Shown here: positions 40,338-49,145 of the stretch, in pieces
Layout of the letters: each line of letters starts with the position of its first letter
How positions within the stretch are numbered: the stretch's first letter is position 1
Assembly (NCBI GenBank): GCA_029209985.1
Contig: JARGNZ010000021.1
Location: 1 to 55,926 of the forward strand
Direction: 5' to 3'
Source of the DNA: Parvibaculaceae bacterium
Lineage (GTDB): Bacteria > Pseudomonadota > Alphaproteobacteria > Parvibaculales > Parvibaculaceae
Length of the DNA stretch: 55,926 nt
The notes under the pieces: model-generated
Seen by the model: the letters and a program-made list of their open reading frames with translations, nothing else
Databases searched by the model: none
Told to the model about the DNA's origin: nothing
Program-made: the position numbers and the translations under genes

Positions 40338-41332
40338 TTATGTAATTTTCCTAGTTGTAGGTTGAGCTGTGTTAAGTAGCCGCTTCTATTTAAACCATGC
40401 TTCACATCTCCAACAACCCATTTAAAACCTGTAATGTCTGATTTCCAGCCGCTCAATACGACCGGTGTTTCTGGTATCAGCTCCGGTCTGCCTTCTGAGA
40501 AGTTGAGCGTGAAGGTGTGGCGTCCGCGCTGGATGCGCTGCCATTCAGCACTGGCGGCCTCTGTGGCCTCTGCTTCTGTTGGGTAGGTCTGGCGCAGGGT
40601 TTTCAGCTTCGGCGTTTTGCTGTCGCCCTGGACCGTTACCGTGCGTTCTGTGGCAGCGTCTAAATCATGCCAGTTGGCTTTCACGCCTGTGAAATCATTT
40701 TGTCCTTTTGCCGATCTGAATGAATGGCTGTCTCCCATTTGGCGCGTGAGGGTGAGGGCAGGCAGGGTTTTGCCGCTGGCACTTTGGCCAAGGCCCATGG
40801 GCATGAAAAGCAGGCGGCCTGATTTCAAGGTTGCGATGGCGTCAAAGCGTTTACCCAGACGCGTGAGCAGGTGGCCGTCGCTTTCGTCTGTTTGGTCGAG
40901 CTGCTCGATGAGCTTTACGGCGAGGTCGGCGTTGAGGGCGCTTTTAACCGAGTGATCGCTTGCAATGGTGTTGAGAATGTCGCCCAAGGTTTTGGCAGTC
41001 CAGGAGCGGGACTTTTGCTCATTTATGGATTTGTGAAAATCGGCGCTGTTGGCGCTGAGGGTCAGCTTGTCAGGTGGACCTGAATGGGTGATGTCGTCAA
41101 CGATATAGGTTCCCTTATCGATAAGCGGACTATCTGCCCAACCTATTTTGACGGAGACCTTTGCGCCTTCGGGAGGGATGGCCAGCAGGCCGTCCGTATC
41201 GTCTAAGGTGAGGGAGAGCGTGTCGGCTTCAAAGCCGCGTTTGTCGGTGAGTTGAAGGTCCAGCAATCGCTTGCTCACTTGGGCGGTGATGTCGATGCCG
41301 TCAACGATGATTTCAAAAGCGGGGGTTCTCAT
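40334..41332 (-). CDS. D: Late control protein gpD (tail baseplate hub)
   Basis: The 332-residue protein matches the phage late control gene D family: FEIIVDGIDITAQVSKRLLD at the start, then DTLSLTLDDTDGLLAIPPEG and VKIGWADSPLIDKGTYIVDD. gpD is a tail hub protein in P2. It is the last gene of the leftward tail operon and overlaps gpU by 4 bases. Its stop codon overlaps that of the receiver-domain cargo gene on the other strand. Confidence 0.92.
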   Translation of the reverse strand: MRTPAFEIIVDGIDITAQVSKRLLDLQLTDKRGFEADTLSLTLDDTDGLLAIPPEGAKVSVKIGWADSPLIDKGTYIVDDITHSGPPDKLTLSANSADFHKSINEQKSRSWTAKTLGDILNTIASDHSVKSALNADLAVKLIEQLDQTDESDGHLLTRLGKRFDAIATLKSGRLLFMPMGLGQSASGKTLPALTLTRQMGDSHSFRSAKGQNDFTGVKANWHDLDAATERTVTVQGDSKTPKLKTLRQTYPTEAEATEAASAEWQRIQRGRHTFTLNFSEGRPELIPETPVVLSGWKSDITGFKWVVGDVKHGLNRSGYLTQLNLQLGKLHN

Positions 41333-41754
41333 GAGCGTTTGGCATCCTCAACTTTGAGGTCGCCCAACACGCTGGCCTCGTCGGGCTCCCTGATGATGGA
41401 AAGTTCAAAGGTGATTTTGCGGGCTGTGCCGTCTTGCAGAAAATTACTCTTTGTTTCTGAGACCGTCTCAATCGACCAATTGCCCATGACATTCCCCAAA
41501 CCATCTAGCAGCACATAGGCTTTGCCGGTGAGCATCATCTCACGCAAGGTTTTAAGGGTGCTGGGTCCGCCTGTGAGTTCTGGATAAAGCGTGCCAGAGA
41601 GGGTGATTTTGTCATCACCGGGCCCGACAAATTGGCTGCGGGGGCGTTGTCCTATGGGGGCATTGCGGGGGGCACGGGCAGCACTTACCCGCCGTAATTG
41701 CTGGTAGGGGGCTGTTTTGAGTTCGAAGGCAAAAAAGCCCAAGGCAAGCATCAT
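41329..41754 (-). CDS. U: Tail protein gpU
   Basis: The 141-residue protein belongs to the P2 gpU family (MLALGFFAFELKTAPYQQLR, then GPGDDKITLSGTLYPELTGG). gpU is needed to complete the tail and probably caps the tail or tape-measure end. It lies between the tape-measure gene (11 bases upstream) and D (4-base overlap). Length and order are as in P2. Confidence 0.9.
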   Translation of the reverse strand: MMLALGFFAFELKTAPYQQLRRVSAARAPRNAPIGQRPRSQFVGPGDDKITLSGTLYPELTGGPSTLKTLREMMLTGKAYVLLDGLGNVMGNWSIETVSETKSNFLQDGTARKITFELSIIREPDEASVLGDLKVEDAKRS

Positions 41755-41765
41755 GACGAGGGTTC

Positions 41766-44269
41766 CTATTCTGGATCATAGAGTTGCGAGCGCTGGGCCT
41801 GCGCGCGGGTTTGGTCGCGGGCCTCTAGTTCGCGGCGAACGGCCGCTGCGATTTCTTCAGCCGTAGAGGGGCCGCCTGCATGAATGTGAATTTCGATGTG
41901 TTCGGTTGGCGCGGCTGATTGGTTGGCCGTTGGGTGGCCAGCATAGGCGGGCACAACGGCGGCACTCATGGCAATGGGGGTGACCATGGAGCGGGCCATT
42001 GTGTTGAGCGCTTTGAGAGGTTGGCCTTGCCCCTCTTGAAGACCGACAGTGAGACCTTGGGTAATGTTGCCGCCGAAGTCTGCAAACACGCGGCTGGGGG
42101 AGTGGATGCCCAGCACGTTCTTGAATTTATTTTTAACACTATCGCCGATGTTTCCAACAGCATCGCTCAATCGGCTAGCAGCGGATGTGATGCCGGAGAC
42201 CAGCCCGTCGATAATCATTCCACCAAAGCCTGTGAAGGTGTCGGGCAGCTCGACGCCGAACCAATGCATCACGCCTGCAAATGCTTTGTAGAACAAACCG
42301 AGCGGTGACCAGTTTATTAGAAACGCTGTGATCTCGCTCAAGGTGCCCCAGAAGTCTGTTTTGAACCCGTTGAAGATGCGTTTGAAAAGGGCTGTGAGCG
42401 GTTCCCAATATTTCCAAATCAGATAGCCACCCAGGGCAATGGCTGTGATGGTGAGGCCAATTGGGTTCATGAGCAGGGCGCGGCCGAGCCACACGATTGC
42501 CTTGCCAACCCACATGATGAGGGGCCCAAGCTTGGTGAATGCAGCCCCAAAGGACATCGCTTTGAGGCCAAGGGTGGTGAGGGCAAAGCTGACCATGGCA
42601 AAGGGGCCAAGAATGCCCGCCACAGCTAATGCGAGACCACCTGCCACAGCCCAGAGAGTGGCTACGGCGGTTATGACGGTGAACAGAGTGCCCGCTAATT
42701 TTGGGTTCTCGTTTACCCATTTTGTGCCTGTGCGCACAATCGCGGTCATGCTTTGAATGAGCGTGCGGAAGGGGGTGGTTTGTGTGTCGCCCACGGCAAT
42801 GTTGAACCCCTCCCACGCTGAGGTTAGACCCTTGATGTCACCGGCTGCATTGTCGGCCATTGCTTTTGCAACTCGTTGGCTTTCACCTAATGAGTTTCCC
42901 ACAACATCGGCAAATTTGGTGATCTCGCCCGCACCTCCTTTTTTGACCAAATTGGCAAAGCCGGTGCCTGCGCGTTGGCCTGCAATGGCGACAAAGAGAC
43001 CCAACCGTTTGGCGTTGCCCATCTTTTCTGTTTTGCGTGCGATCTCGGCCAGAATGTCAGGTACGGCACGCAGGTTGCCTGCGGCGTCGGCAGTTTGAAC
43101 GCCCAAAGATTTGAGAGCTTTAGCGGCTTCGCTTGGGGGGGAGGCAAGGCGGGCATAGATTGAGCGCAAGTTAGTGCCTGCCATGCTGGCCTGAATGCCG
43201 ATGTTGCCAAGCAGACCTGCCATGGCGGCGGCTTCCGGCACACTGGCCCCCACAAGGGCAGCGGCGGGGGCGGTGAATTTCATGGTCTCGCCCAGTTGCT
43301 CAAGGCTTACATTTGACCGGGTGAATGTGGCGGTGAGCACATCGCCCAACATGCTCATTTTGGAAGGGTCTAGGTCGAAGGCGGATAAAATATTGGAGGC
43401 GATGTTGGCGGTTTCTGCCAAGTCAGTCCGTCCAGCTTTTGCTAGGTCCAACATGCCTGACATGGCGGCAATGGTTTGAGTGGCGTCAAAACCTGCCATC
43501 ACCAAAAATTCCATGCCCGCTGCGGCCTCTGTCGCAGAAAATTGCGTGGTGGATCCCAACTCAAGGGCTTGGGCTCGCAGGGCGGCAAATGCTTTGGAGG
43601 TTTTGGACACACGCCCAATGGCTCCCACGGCGCTCATTTGCTCATCAAAGGAGATCCCCGGTGTCATGGTGGTGGCAACACCGCGCAAGGCTGCACCGCC
43701 TGTGGCGAGCCCTGCGGCCCCGACAAAGCTTACATTGGCTTGGCGTTGCATAGTGCGTTGATACTTCTGGGACGCTCTCCTGTGGCGATCCTGAAGGCGT
43801 GTTGCGCGCTTTAAGGCCCCTTGCTGCTGATTAAGCCGGTTGGTGACGGATTTGATTTTGGCGGCTGTTTGGGTTTGCGCTTTGCCAAGCGAGCGCGTGC
43901 TGATGCCTGCTTTGGTTAAGTCGCGGCGCATGTTGCCGAGGGAGCGGATTTCTTCAGTTTGTTTCAGCTTGAGGCGGTTCACGTCTTTGGCCGCACGGGC
44001 GGCTTGCTTGCCTAATTGTTTGCTGCTTTTACCCGTACTCACAAACTCCCGTTGCAGCTTTTGGGCTGTGGCCTGTGCCTGTGAGAGCTTGGTCTTCGTG
44101 GATGTCAGACCTTTGCGCAGGTCCTTAAAGCCGTTGAGTTTGGCCTCTGTGGCCTTGAGGCTTTGCCAAGGCCTTTTTGCAGCTTGGTGGAAGACTGAAG
44201 AAGCTGCTTGAATGGCTTGCTGGCTTTGTCGAGACCTTCAAGGGTGATGGAAAGTTTCAGGTCTTTCAT
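41766..44269 (-). CDS. T: Tape-measure protein gpT with a frame break near the 5' end
   Basis: The main frame (down from 44239, 758 residues from a GTG at 44042) is a P2-type tape-measure protein: TP901-like core with helix-rich coil, hydrophobic stretches at ~430-500 (ALAVAGILGPFAMVSFALTT) and a Gly/Ala-rich C-terminus. The natural N-terminus lies in another frame: the ATG at 44269 gives MKDLKLSITLEGLDKASKPF, a typical tape-measure start, and runs to a stop at 44107-44105. The two frames overlap between 44239 and 44108. One missing base, for instance in the run of five A at 44178-44174, would join them. No canonical slippery site was seen, so mutation or sequencing error is more likely than programmed shifting. 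Confidence 0.8.
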
Positions 44270-44284
44270 AATTTCGCCAACTTC

Positions 44285-44296
44285 TATGCTATAATG
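44285..44296 (+). promoter_or_regulatory. Extended -10 promoter inside the tail operon
   Basis: TGCTATAAT (44287-44295) is a perfect extended -10 box on the plus strand. No matching -35 box is seen. Transcription should start about seven bases on, at or next to the ATG at 44302, giving a leaderless mRNA. Confidence 0.6.
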
Positions 44297-44301
44297 GTTT
44301 C

Positions 44302-44466
44302 ATGATACAGATTGTTTTTGCCATTTTAGGAGTTGTTGCCGTGCTGGTGCTTATCAGCGTGGCGCTTTTCTATGGCGTCCGGGGGATGCTGTTCCTTGCG
44401 GCCGCACTTTGGTTTGTGCTGTCTGCTCCCGTCTATGTTTGGCAGGCATGGCAAGAGGCTGATTAA
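44302..44466 (+). CDS. Small two-helix membrane protein, prophage moron
   Basis: The 54-residue frame runs rightward within the leftward tail operon, between E' and T. It has two hydrophobic helices (IVFAILGVVAVLVLISVALF and GMLFLAAALWFVLSAPVYVW) joined by YGVRG and ends QAWQEAD. Hydrophobicity and arrangement are those of a real inner-membrane peptide. It has its own extended -10 promoter that would give a leaderless transcript. Its stop interlocks with the stop of E'. Expression in the lysogen, for superinfection exclusion or envelope modification, is likely but unproven. Confidence 0.6.
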   Translation: MIQIVFAILGVVAVLVLISVALFYGVRGMLFLAAALWFVLSAPVYVWQAWQEAD

Positions 44467-44632
44467 CCTTGGGCCTTCGCCATGCGCTCATTTTGTTGCT
44501 GAGCGACTTGAAGCCATTGAACAAATTCATCCAACTCCATGTCGTTGAGCTGGCTTGGGGGCCAACCACCCCCCAAAACCAAATTGATAAATGCCCAGCC
44601 TTCCACAATGTTGTCGCGGGTTAGGACTTTCC
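44463..44632 (-). CDS. Tail assembly chaperone extension gpE' (by -1 frameshift from gpE)
   Basis: The -1 frame entered at the slippery site at 44633-44627 reads EGKVLTRDNIVEGWAFINLV, then GGWPPSQLNDMELDEFVQWL, and ends at the TAA at 44465-44463. The WPPSxLxxMxLxEFxxW pattern is the P2 GpE family signature. It has no start codon of its own worth using, so it is made as a gpE-E' fusion, as in P2. It is followed by the small cargo gene on the other strand and by the tape-measure gene. Confidence 0.85.
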
Positions 44633-44929
44633 CTCAAAGAACTCAGACACCGCTTTCATGCAGGCCACAAGGTCGGCAATGTCCATATGTTCCTGAATGA
44701 CTTCGCTTGGCAGGATTGGACTAGAGATGCGGGGCAGAAGCTCGAAAAAGCTATCGACGTCCATTTGAGCAATCGAGACCATATTGAGCCCACGCATCTC
44801 GCCCGCTTTAGGGCGTCGAATGGTGAGGGACGTGATTTGATCAACACCCATGAAGATGGGCTCGTTGAGTGTCACCGTCTTAATTTGGGCCGTATCGGTT
44901 TTAGGAGATTGGGGTGCGGGTTTGGTCAT
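44621..44929 (-). CDS. E: Tail assembly chaperone gpE
   Basis: The 102-residue protein matches P2 gpE-type tail assembly proteins (VTLNEPIFMGVDQITSLTIR, RPKAGEMRGLNMVSIAQMDV). It binds the tape-measure protein during tail assembly. Its last codons carry the GGGAAAG slippery site, four codons before the stop, so a part of the product is extended by gpE'. It lies 48 bases after FII. Confidence 0.9.
   Translation of the reverse strand: MTKPAPQSPKTDTAQIKTVTLNEPIFMGVDQITSLTIRRPKAGEMRGLNMVSIAQMDVDSFFELLPRISSPILPSEVIQEHMDIADLVACMKAVSEFFEGKS
44627..44633 (-). promoter_or_regulatory. Programmed -1 frameshift site GGGAAAG
   Basis: On the minus strand the zero frame reads GAG GGA AAG TCC TAA, so G GGA AAG fits X XXY YYZ. 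After slippage GGG AAA continues into the E' frame. It is the same heptamer as in lambda G/GT. Confidence 0.88.
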
Positions 44930-44977
44930 TGCGTGACCCTTTCATTGATTGGCGCTTAGGCGCTTTAGGGGAGGGAG

Positions 44978-45487
44978 TTAGATTTCAAGCGCCGTGCGGA
45001 TGTCTTTGAAAAGATCCACACCACCGATGCTTTCCACCATGTTGATGAAATCCAATTCGACAATGACCTCGCCATCCCGAACGAACTTGAAGTAAGCCAG
45101 GGAAAATTCAGGCTTGAGCTCGGTGAGGTTTTTCTGATTGGCGGTGCCAAGGTCCAATGTGGCAAGGCGACCACGGGCGATGATTTCTTGCTTCACCACT
45201 GGGGAGTTGGGGCCATCTGCCCGGTACGCGCCAACAAAGCGCAAGCCAGTGCCTGCCATGTCCACTTGTCCCAATAGTTTGAACAGAGCGGCCGTGTTTT
45301 CACGGCAGGTGAAGCCCATGGTCATTTTGGAATAGCCCATGTCAATGTCTACGTCGCCAAGCATGCCGCCGCCTTGGTACTCTTCCATTTTCTTTTCAAG
45401 CTTTGGAAGGGTCACTTCGTCGATGCGGCCCAGATAGGATCCGCCTTCTACAAACATGTCGAATTTCTTCAATGTTTCGGGAAGCAT
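44978..45487 (-). CDS. FII: Major tail tube protein gpFII
   Basis: The 169-residue protein is typical of P2 FII: MLPETLKKFDMFVEGGSYLG at the start, VTLPKLEKKMEEYQGGGMLG, and VGAYRADGPNSPVVKQEIIA. It polymerises into the inner tube of the contractile tail. It is located between the sheath gene (FI) and gpE. Length as in P2 (172). Confidence 0.95.
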   Translation of the reverse strand: MLPETLKKFDMFVEGGSYLGRIDEVTLPKLEKKMEEYQGGGMLGDVDIDMGYSKMTMGFTCRENTAALFKLLGQVDMAGTGLRFVGAYRADGPNSPVVKQEIIARGRLATLDLGTANQKNLTELKPEFSLAYFKFVRDGEVIVELDFINMVESIGGVDLFKDIRTALEI

Positions 45488-45535
45488 GTGCTTCTCCTTT
45501 CTGTCTTAGGCTGTTGAGCCTGTGATGGGGACGGG

Positions 45536-46714
45536 CTATCCGGCGTCGGCCACGCGGGCGGCGAAGTCGAGCAAATAGCGATCCGTGATGCGTTGTTGGA
45601 AATTGAGATTTTCCATCGGCGGCACGGGGGTGTAGTCATAATCAATGTATATTTTGCCAGCCTTCAACTCGTCTTTGGAGTTGGCGGCTTCGTCAAACCA
45701 TGCGCTGCCCCCAAGCAAATAACCTTGGGTGACCATGGCGCGCAGCTTGGCATTCACCCCTTCAATGATGTCGCGTACATTTCGGGGGCTCATGACGCCG
45801 TCCACAGCCCACATGTGGGCTTCGGCAATTGTGTCGGCCAAAACTTGCGCTGTGCGGGTGTAGTTTTCAAAGGCGAAAAGCGGGTCAGCACTGCACGTGC
45901 GCGATCCCCAAAACCGAAAACCATTTTCCCGGATCAATGTGGTGACTTCATTTTCATTGAGATAGCCAGCATCGGTTGCAGGGTTTTGCAAATCCCAATC
46001 AACGTCTTTATTGATGCCGGTCACACCGTTCACCGTGGCGTTGGAAAGCGTTTTATGCCAACCAATATCATTGTCGAGTTTGGCCCGTAGGCCGATGGCC
46101 CGCGCCGTGGCAAAAGCCGTGTCAGACAGGTTGGTGGTGGTGTTCCATTTCACAAAGTCTGGCCAAATGACCATGGCTTCGCGGGCCCCAAAATTGCCGC
46201 GATAGGTAACAGCTTCTTCTTTGGTGGCGCAGTCATAAGCTGAGAGGTAGCAGAAAGCGCGTAGCTTTTGTGAAATGGCAATGATCTCGGTTGCCACTGC
46301 TTGGGTGTCTAGGCCGGGGGCTCCCAAAATGCGTGGTGTCACGCCTGTAATTGTTTTTGCCACGGTGAGGGCTTGCAGGCCCGTGCGGGTGCCATCTTCT
46401 TCAACGGTACCAATGACGTTGGACGTGGTGCCAGCTTCGTCAGCCCCTTCTTCCACACGCACCACAATGCCCATCGGGTTTGCCTGGTCCACAATTGCGT
46501 CGAGAACAAAAGGGAGCGTGCCGGTGTCGCCAGCTTTGGCGATGGCGGTATAAATATTGGTCACCAATACGGGCCGGTTGAGGGGGAACATGTCTTCATC
46601 AGCGTCGGGTGCTGTGCAGACAATGCCAAACACGGCGGTGCTGATGGTGCGAATGGGGCGGGTGCCTTCATTGATTTCAACGACGCGTGCGCCGTGATGA
46701 TAATCTTGTGGCAT
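45536..46714 (-). CDS. FI: Tail sheath protein gpFI
   Basis: The 392-residue contractile-tail sheath protein starts MPQDYHHGARVVEINEGTRP, the usual FI N-terminus. It later has FRFWGSRTCSADPLFAFENY and ends near FQQRITDRYLLDFAARVADA. P2 FI has 396 residues, so it is complete. The ATG has AAGGAGAC upstream. FI and FII follow the fibre genes, as in P2. Confidence 0.95.
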   Translation of the reverse strand: MPQDYHHGARVVEINEGTRPIRTISTAVFGIVCTAPDADEDMFPLNRPVLVTNIYTAIAKAGDTGTLPFVLDAIVDQANPMGIVVRVEEGADEAGTTSNVIGTVEEDGTRTGLQALTVAKTITGVTPRILGAPGLDTQAVATEIIAISQKLRAFCYLSAYDCATKEEAVTYRGNFGAREAMVIWPDFVKWNTTTNLSDTAFATARAIGLRAKLDNDIGWHKTLSNATVNGVTGINKDVDWDLQNPATDAGYLNENEVTTLIRENGFRFWGSRTCSADPLFAFENYTRTAQVLADTIAEAHMWAVDGVMSPRNVRDIIEGVNAKLRAMVTQGYLLGGSAWFDEAANSKDELKAGKIYIDYDYTPVPPMENLNFQQRITDRYLLDFAARVADAG

Positions 46715-46749
46715 GGAAGTCTCCTTTAAGAGTGATGAACGCGTTGAAA

Positions 46750-47148
46750 TTAGGGAAGGATTTCTTTTAGGGCTGCTAAGTCAGTGACGCCGTCAACACG
46801 CGTCGGGTAATCGCGTAGGATTTGTTTCTGCTCCTCAACATCTAGGCCACGCAGTTGATCAGCATCGAGTGCGGCAAGAAGGGGTACCCGCGCTGCTCTG
46901 ATTTTTTGACGCTGGATTTCTTGTGCCTTTTCGATGTCGACAACTAATGCATTGCCACCTGTTTCTTGCCAGGCATTGCGAAAAGTGCGATCCGAAGGTA
47001 AAGCGGCCTCGTCAATGATGGAAAATGGGAGCCCATCGGGAACAACGGAATCTGCCAGTAAGGTCAGGCCTTCTTTTGAGAGACCTTCATTGGCTGGGAT
47101 AACTACTTTCACGGTGCCGTTTTCTGTATAAATAATTCTATTGGCCAC
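46750..47148 (-). CDS. Tail-fibre-associated protein (assembly or fibre tip)
   Basis: The GTG at 47148 has GGAGG eight bases upstream and lies one base after the fibre stop; it gives 132 residues. The frame extends to 47175 inside the fibre gene. N-terminal residues (IIYTENGTVKVVIPANEGLS) are beta-like. The C-terminal part (KAQEIQRQKIRAARVPLLAA, then DLAALKEILP) is the type found in proteins encoded after tail fibres in alphaproteobacterial phages. It is probably a fibre chaperone or tip; not a Tfa homologue that I can recognise. Confidence 0.65.
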   Translation of the reverse strand: MANRIIYTENGTVKVVIPANEGLSKEGLTLLADSVVPDGLPFSIIDEAALPSDRTFRNAWQETGGNALVVDIEKAQEIQRQKIRAARVPLLAALDADQLRGLDVEEQKQILRDYPTRVDGVTDLAALKEILP

Positions 47149-47149
47149 C

Positions 47150-48586
47150 TTAGTTTCCTCCGAATATTTGGACATTTATGTCTGCGCTGTCTATGTCGCC
47201 CGTGGTGTTGGCAAACGATCTCACAGTGACGATCTGAAGGGCGTTTACTGTTTTTGTGAAGCTAGGCCGTCGCACCACCATGATGCCTTGGTGTGCGCTA
47301 TCAGCACTTGTCTGTGCTGTCCCTACCCATGCGTAGTTTGTGTTTACAAAGGTCCCGGCAGCAAAGTTTAATGTGTAGTTGCCCGCACCATTATCCGTGA
47401 TAGATGAGACGTTATAGCTGTCTCGGATTGAGACGACGCCAGTTCCATCAAAGCTGACCCACGCCTTAACAAGCGCGGCCGATTTGGAGTTATTTACAAA
47501 TTCTTGAACGGCCCGTTCAGCATAGGCAGTGGTTGCAAGTCGGGTTGAATTATTACCCGCCGGTTGGGTAGGGGCCGTTGGGTCGCCTGTAAGCGCGGGG
47601 GATGCTTTGCGTGCATAGGAGCTTCCTTGGACGCCATCCAATTTATCTGCATCTAATCCAGAACCTACTCCGTCAACCGATAGCAGAAGGGAGAGAATGG
47701 CCGCCCCAGTGAATGCGCTGGCATTTAGCTTTGTGCCAATGAGGGTGGTCATCGTGGTTGCAAAGTTTGGATCATCTCCCAAGGCCGCTGCTAATTCGTT
47801 CAACGTATCCAACGTGCCAGGGCTGCTCGCCACCAAGGCGGCAATCGCTGCTTGGGTAAAAGCTGTTGTGGCAAGTGTTGTGTTGTTTGTGCCAGGGGTT
47901 TGGGTTGGAGCAGTTGGATTGCCGGTTAGAGCGGGCGACACCTTAGGTGCATAGAGAGATAGATCAATATCACCCAGGCCATTGCTGATTTCGGTTTGGA
48001 CAAATTCCGTATTTGCGATTTGTGTCGTGGCGTTGCCTGCACCTGCTGTGGGGGCAGTGGGTGTGCCGGTGAGGGCGGGAGATGCTGTTGGGGCGTAATA
48101 GCTTCCCGCGTGCCCATTCAATTTGTCGGCGTCTAAACCGGACCCAGTGCCATGAACGGTCACTAATTTAGCCAGAATGTCATTGGCGTTATAAACTGAG
48201 GCATCTAATTTTGTCGCGATGAGGGCTGTGACCGTGGCCGCAAAGTTTGGATCATCGCCCAAGGCCGCTGCTAACTCATTCAACGTGTCCAATGTACCAG
48301 GACTACTGGCGACCAATGCAGAAATGGCGGCTTGGATGAAAGCCGTTGTGGCGAGCGTTGTGTTGTTGGTACCAAGCGCTTGAGTGAGTGCGGTTGGATT
48401 GCCGGTAAATGCAGGGCTTTCAATCGGAGCGCGAAGGTCGGTCTGGGCTTTGAGGTATTGTGTGCGGTTCGCAAGTTCCTTGGCCTGTCGGTTATCAATG
48501 CCATCAGGCCCACCTAAAACGGGGTCTGTGGTTTCGAGTTGATAAATACCTTCTTCCCAAACGGTTTCCTCAGACAGATTGGCCAT
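47150..48586 (-). CDS. H: Tail fibre protein with duplicated repeat blocks (gpH-like)
   Basis: The ATG at 48586 (AGAGGAG upstream) gives 478 residues. The N-terminus (MANLSEETVWEEGIYQLETT, then GIDNRQAKELANRTQYLK) is the conserved phage tail-collar/fibre adaptor. The middle has alternating P-A-L/F-T-G-x-P-T-A motifs. Two nearly identical blocks include SSPGTLDTLNELAAALGDDP. The C-terminal ~110 residues form the receptor-binding knob. It is located directly after gpI, as gene H is in P2. It determines host range. Confidence 0.88.
   Translation of the reverse strand: MANLSEETVWEEGIYQLETTDPVLGGPDGIDNRQAKELANRTQYLKAQTDLRAPIESPAFTGNPTALTQALGTNNTTLATTAFIQAAISALVASSPGTLDTLNELAAALGDDPNFAATVTALIATKLDASVYNANDILAKLVTVHGTGSGLDADKLNGHAGSYYAPTASPALTGTPTAPTAGAGNATTQIANTEFVQTEISNGLGDIDLSLYAPKVSPALTGNPTAPTQTPGTNNTTLATTAFTQAAIAALVASSPGTLDTLNELAAALGDDPNFATTMTTLIGTKLNASAFTGAAILSLLLSVDGVGSGLDADKLDGVQGSSYARKASPALTGDPTAPTQPAGNNSTRLATTAYAERAVQEFVNNSKSAALVKAWVSFDGTGVVSIRDSYNVSSITDNGAGNYTLNFAAGTFVNTNYAWVGTAQTSADSAHQGIMVVRRPSFTKTVNALQIVTVRSFANTTGDIDSADINVQIFGGN
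47750..47935. repeat. Fibre repeat block, copy 2
   Basis: About 185 bases that closely match 48231-48415, in the same orientation. Both encode the LATTAF..AAI.ALVASSPGTLD segment and the LNELAAALGDDPNFA segment. Differences are mostly third-codon changes, so the duplication is old but kept at protein level. Confidence 0.75.
48231..48415. repeat. Fibre repeat block, copy 1
   Basis: Partner of 47750-47935. It encodes the first SSPGTLDTLNELAAALGDDP block of the tail fibre. The two are about 480 bases apart. Confidence 0.75.
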
Positions 48587-49145
48587 CGACCACTCCTCTT
48601 GTGAATGTGCCATCTCGCAAAATGACGTTGTTGTGCAGGTTCAGGGCGCGGTCGTAGATAAAGGCATGCAATTCGCAGACTTCTCGTTTGACGCGGTTCA
48701 CCAGAGTTTTGATTTGATTGGCTTGCTCGATTGAGACAGGGCTGAGCAATCTCAAATTGAACAATGCCCAATGTTCAAATTCTGAATGAAAGTAAATACC
48801 GTCGCGGTTGACGTGGCCATCACGGCGGCGGGCGTCTAGCCCTTCCACCAGCTCGACTTCGCCATATCCTGCGGCGCGCAACATATCTTTGAGCGCGCCG
48901 GGTGTTCCTTTATGGCGATGGACTTTGATGGCTTGGGCAACGACTTCTCGCTTGGCTTCCTCTGACCAATTTTCGTCCCAATAATCAACAGAAAATGCAA
49001 AGGCTAAATAGGGAAGGAAATCAATCGGGCACGTATAAGGATTCCACAGCTCGCTGATGCGAATGTTTAAGTCAAAACGAGAGGCGTTGACTGTGTCTAA
49101 TCGTTTTTCAAGTGCAGATGCATTCTGGGGGAGGAGGCTAGTCAT
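48570..49145 (-). CDS. I: Tail protein gpI
   Basis: The ATG at 49145 gives 191 residues (MTSLLPQNASALEKRLDTVN), which is the family N-terminus; the longer frame from 49244 lies inside J. Other family signs are ISELWNPYTCPIDFLPYLAF and VHRHKGTPGALKDMLRAAGY. P2 gpI is a baseplate wedge protein joining the fibres. It overlaps J by 8 bases and the fibre gene by 17. Confidence 0.92.
   Translation of the reverse strand: MTSLLPQNASALEKRLDTVNASRFDLNIRISELWNPYTCPIDFLPYLAFAFSVDYWDENWSEEAKREVVAQAIKVHRHKGTPGALKDMLRAAGYGEVELVEGLDARRRDGHVNRDGIYFHSEFEHWALFNLRLLSPVSIEQANQIKTLVNRVKREVCELHAFIYDRALNLHNNVILRDGTFTRGVVDGQSV

Noticed and set aside
44105-44242. Programmed -1 frameshift in the tape-measure gene
   Set aside because: The overlap contains no X XXY YYZ heptamer in the right phase; loss of a base is simpler.
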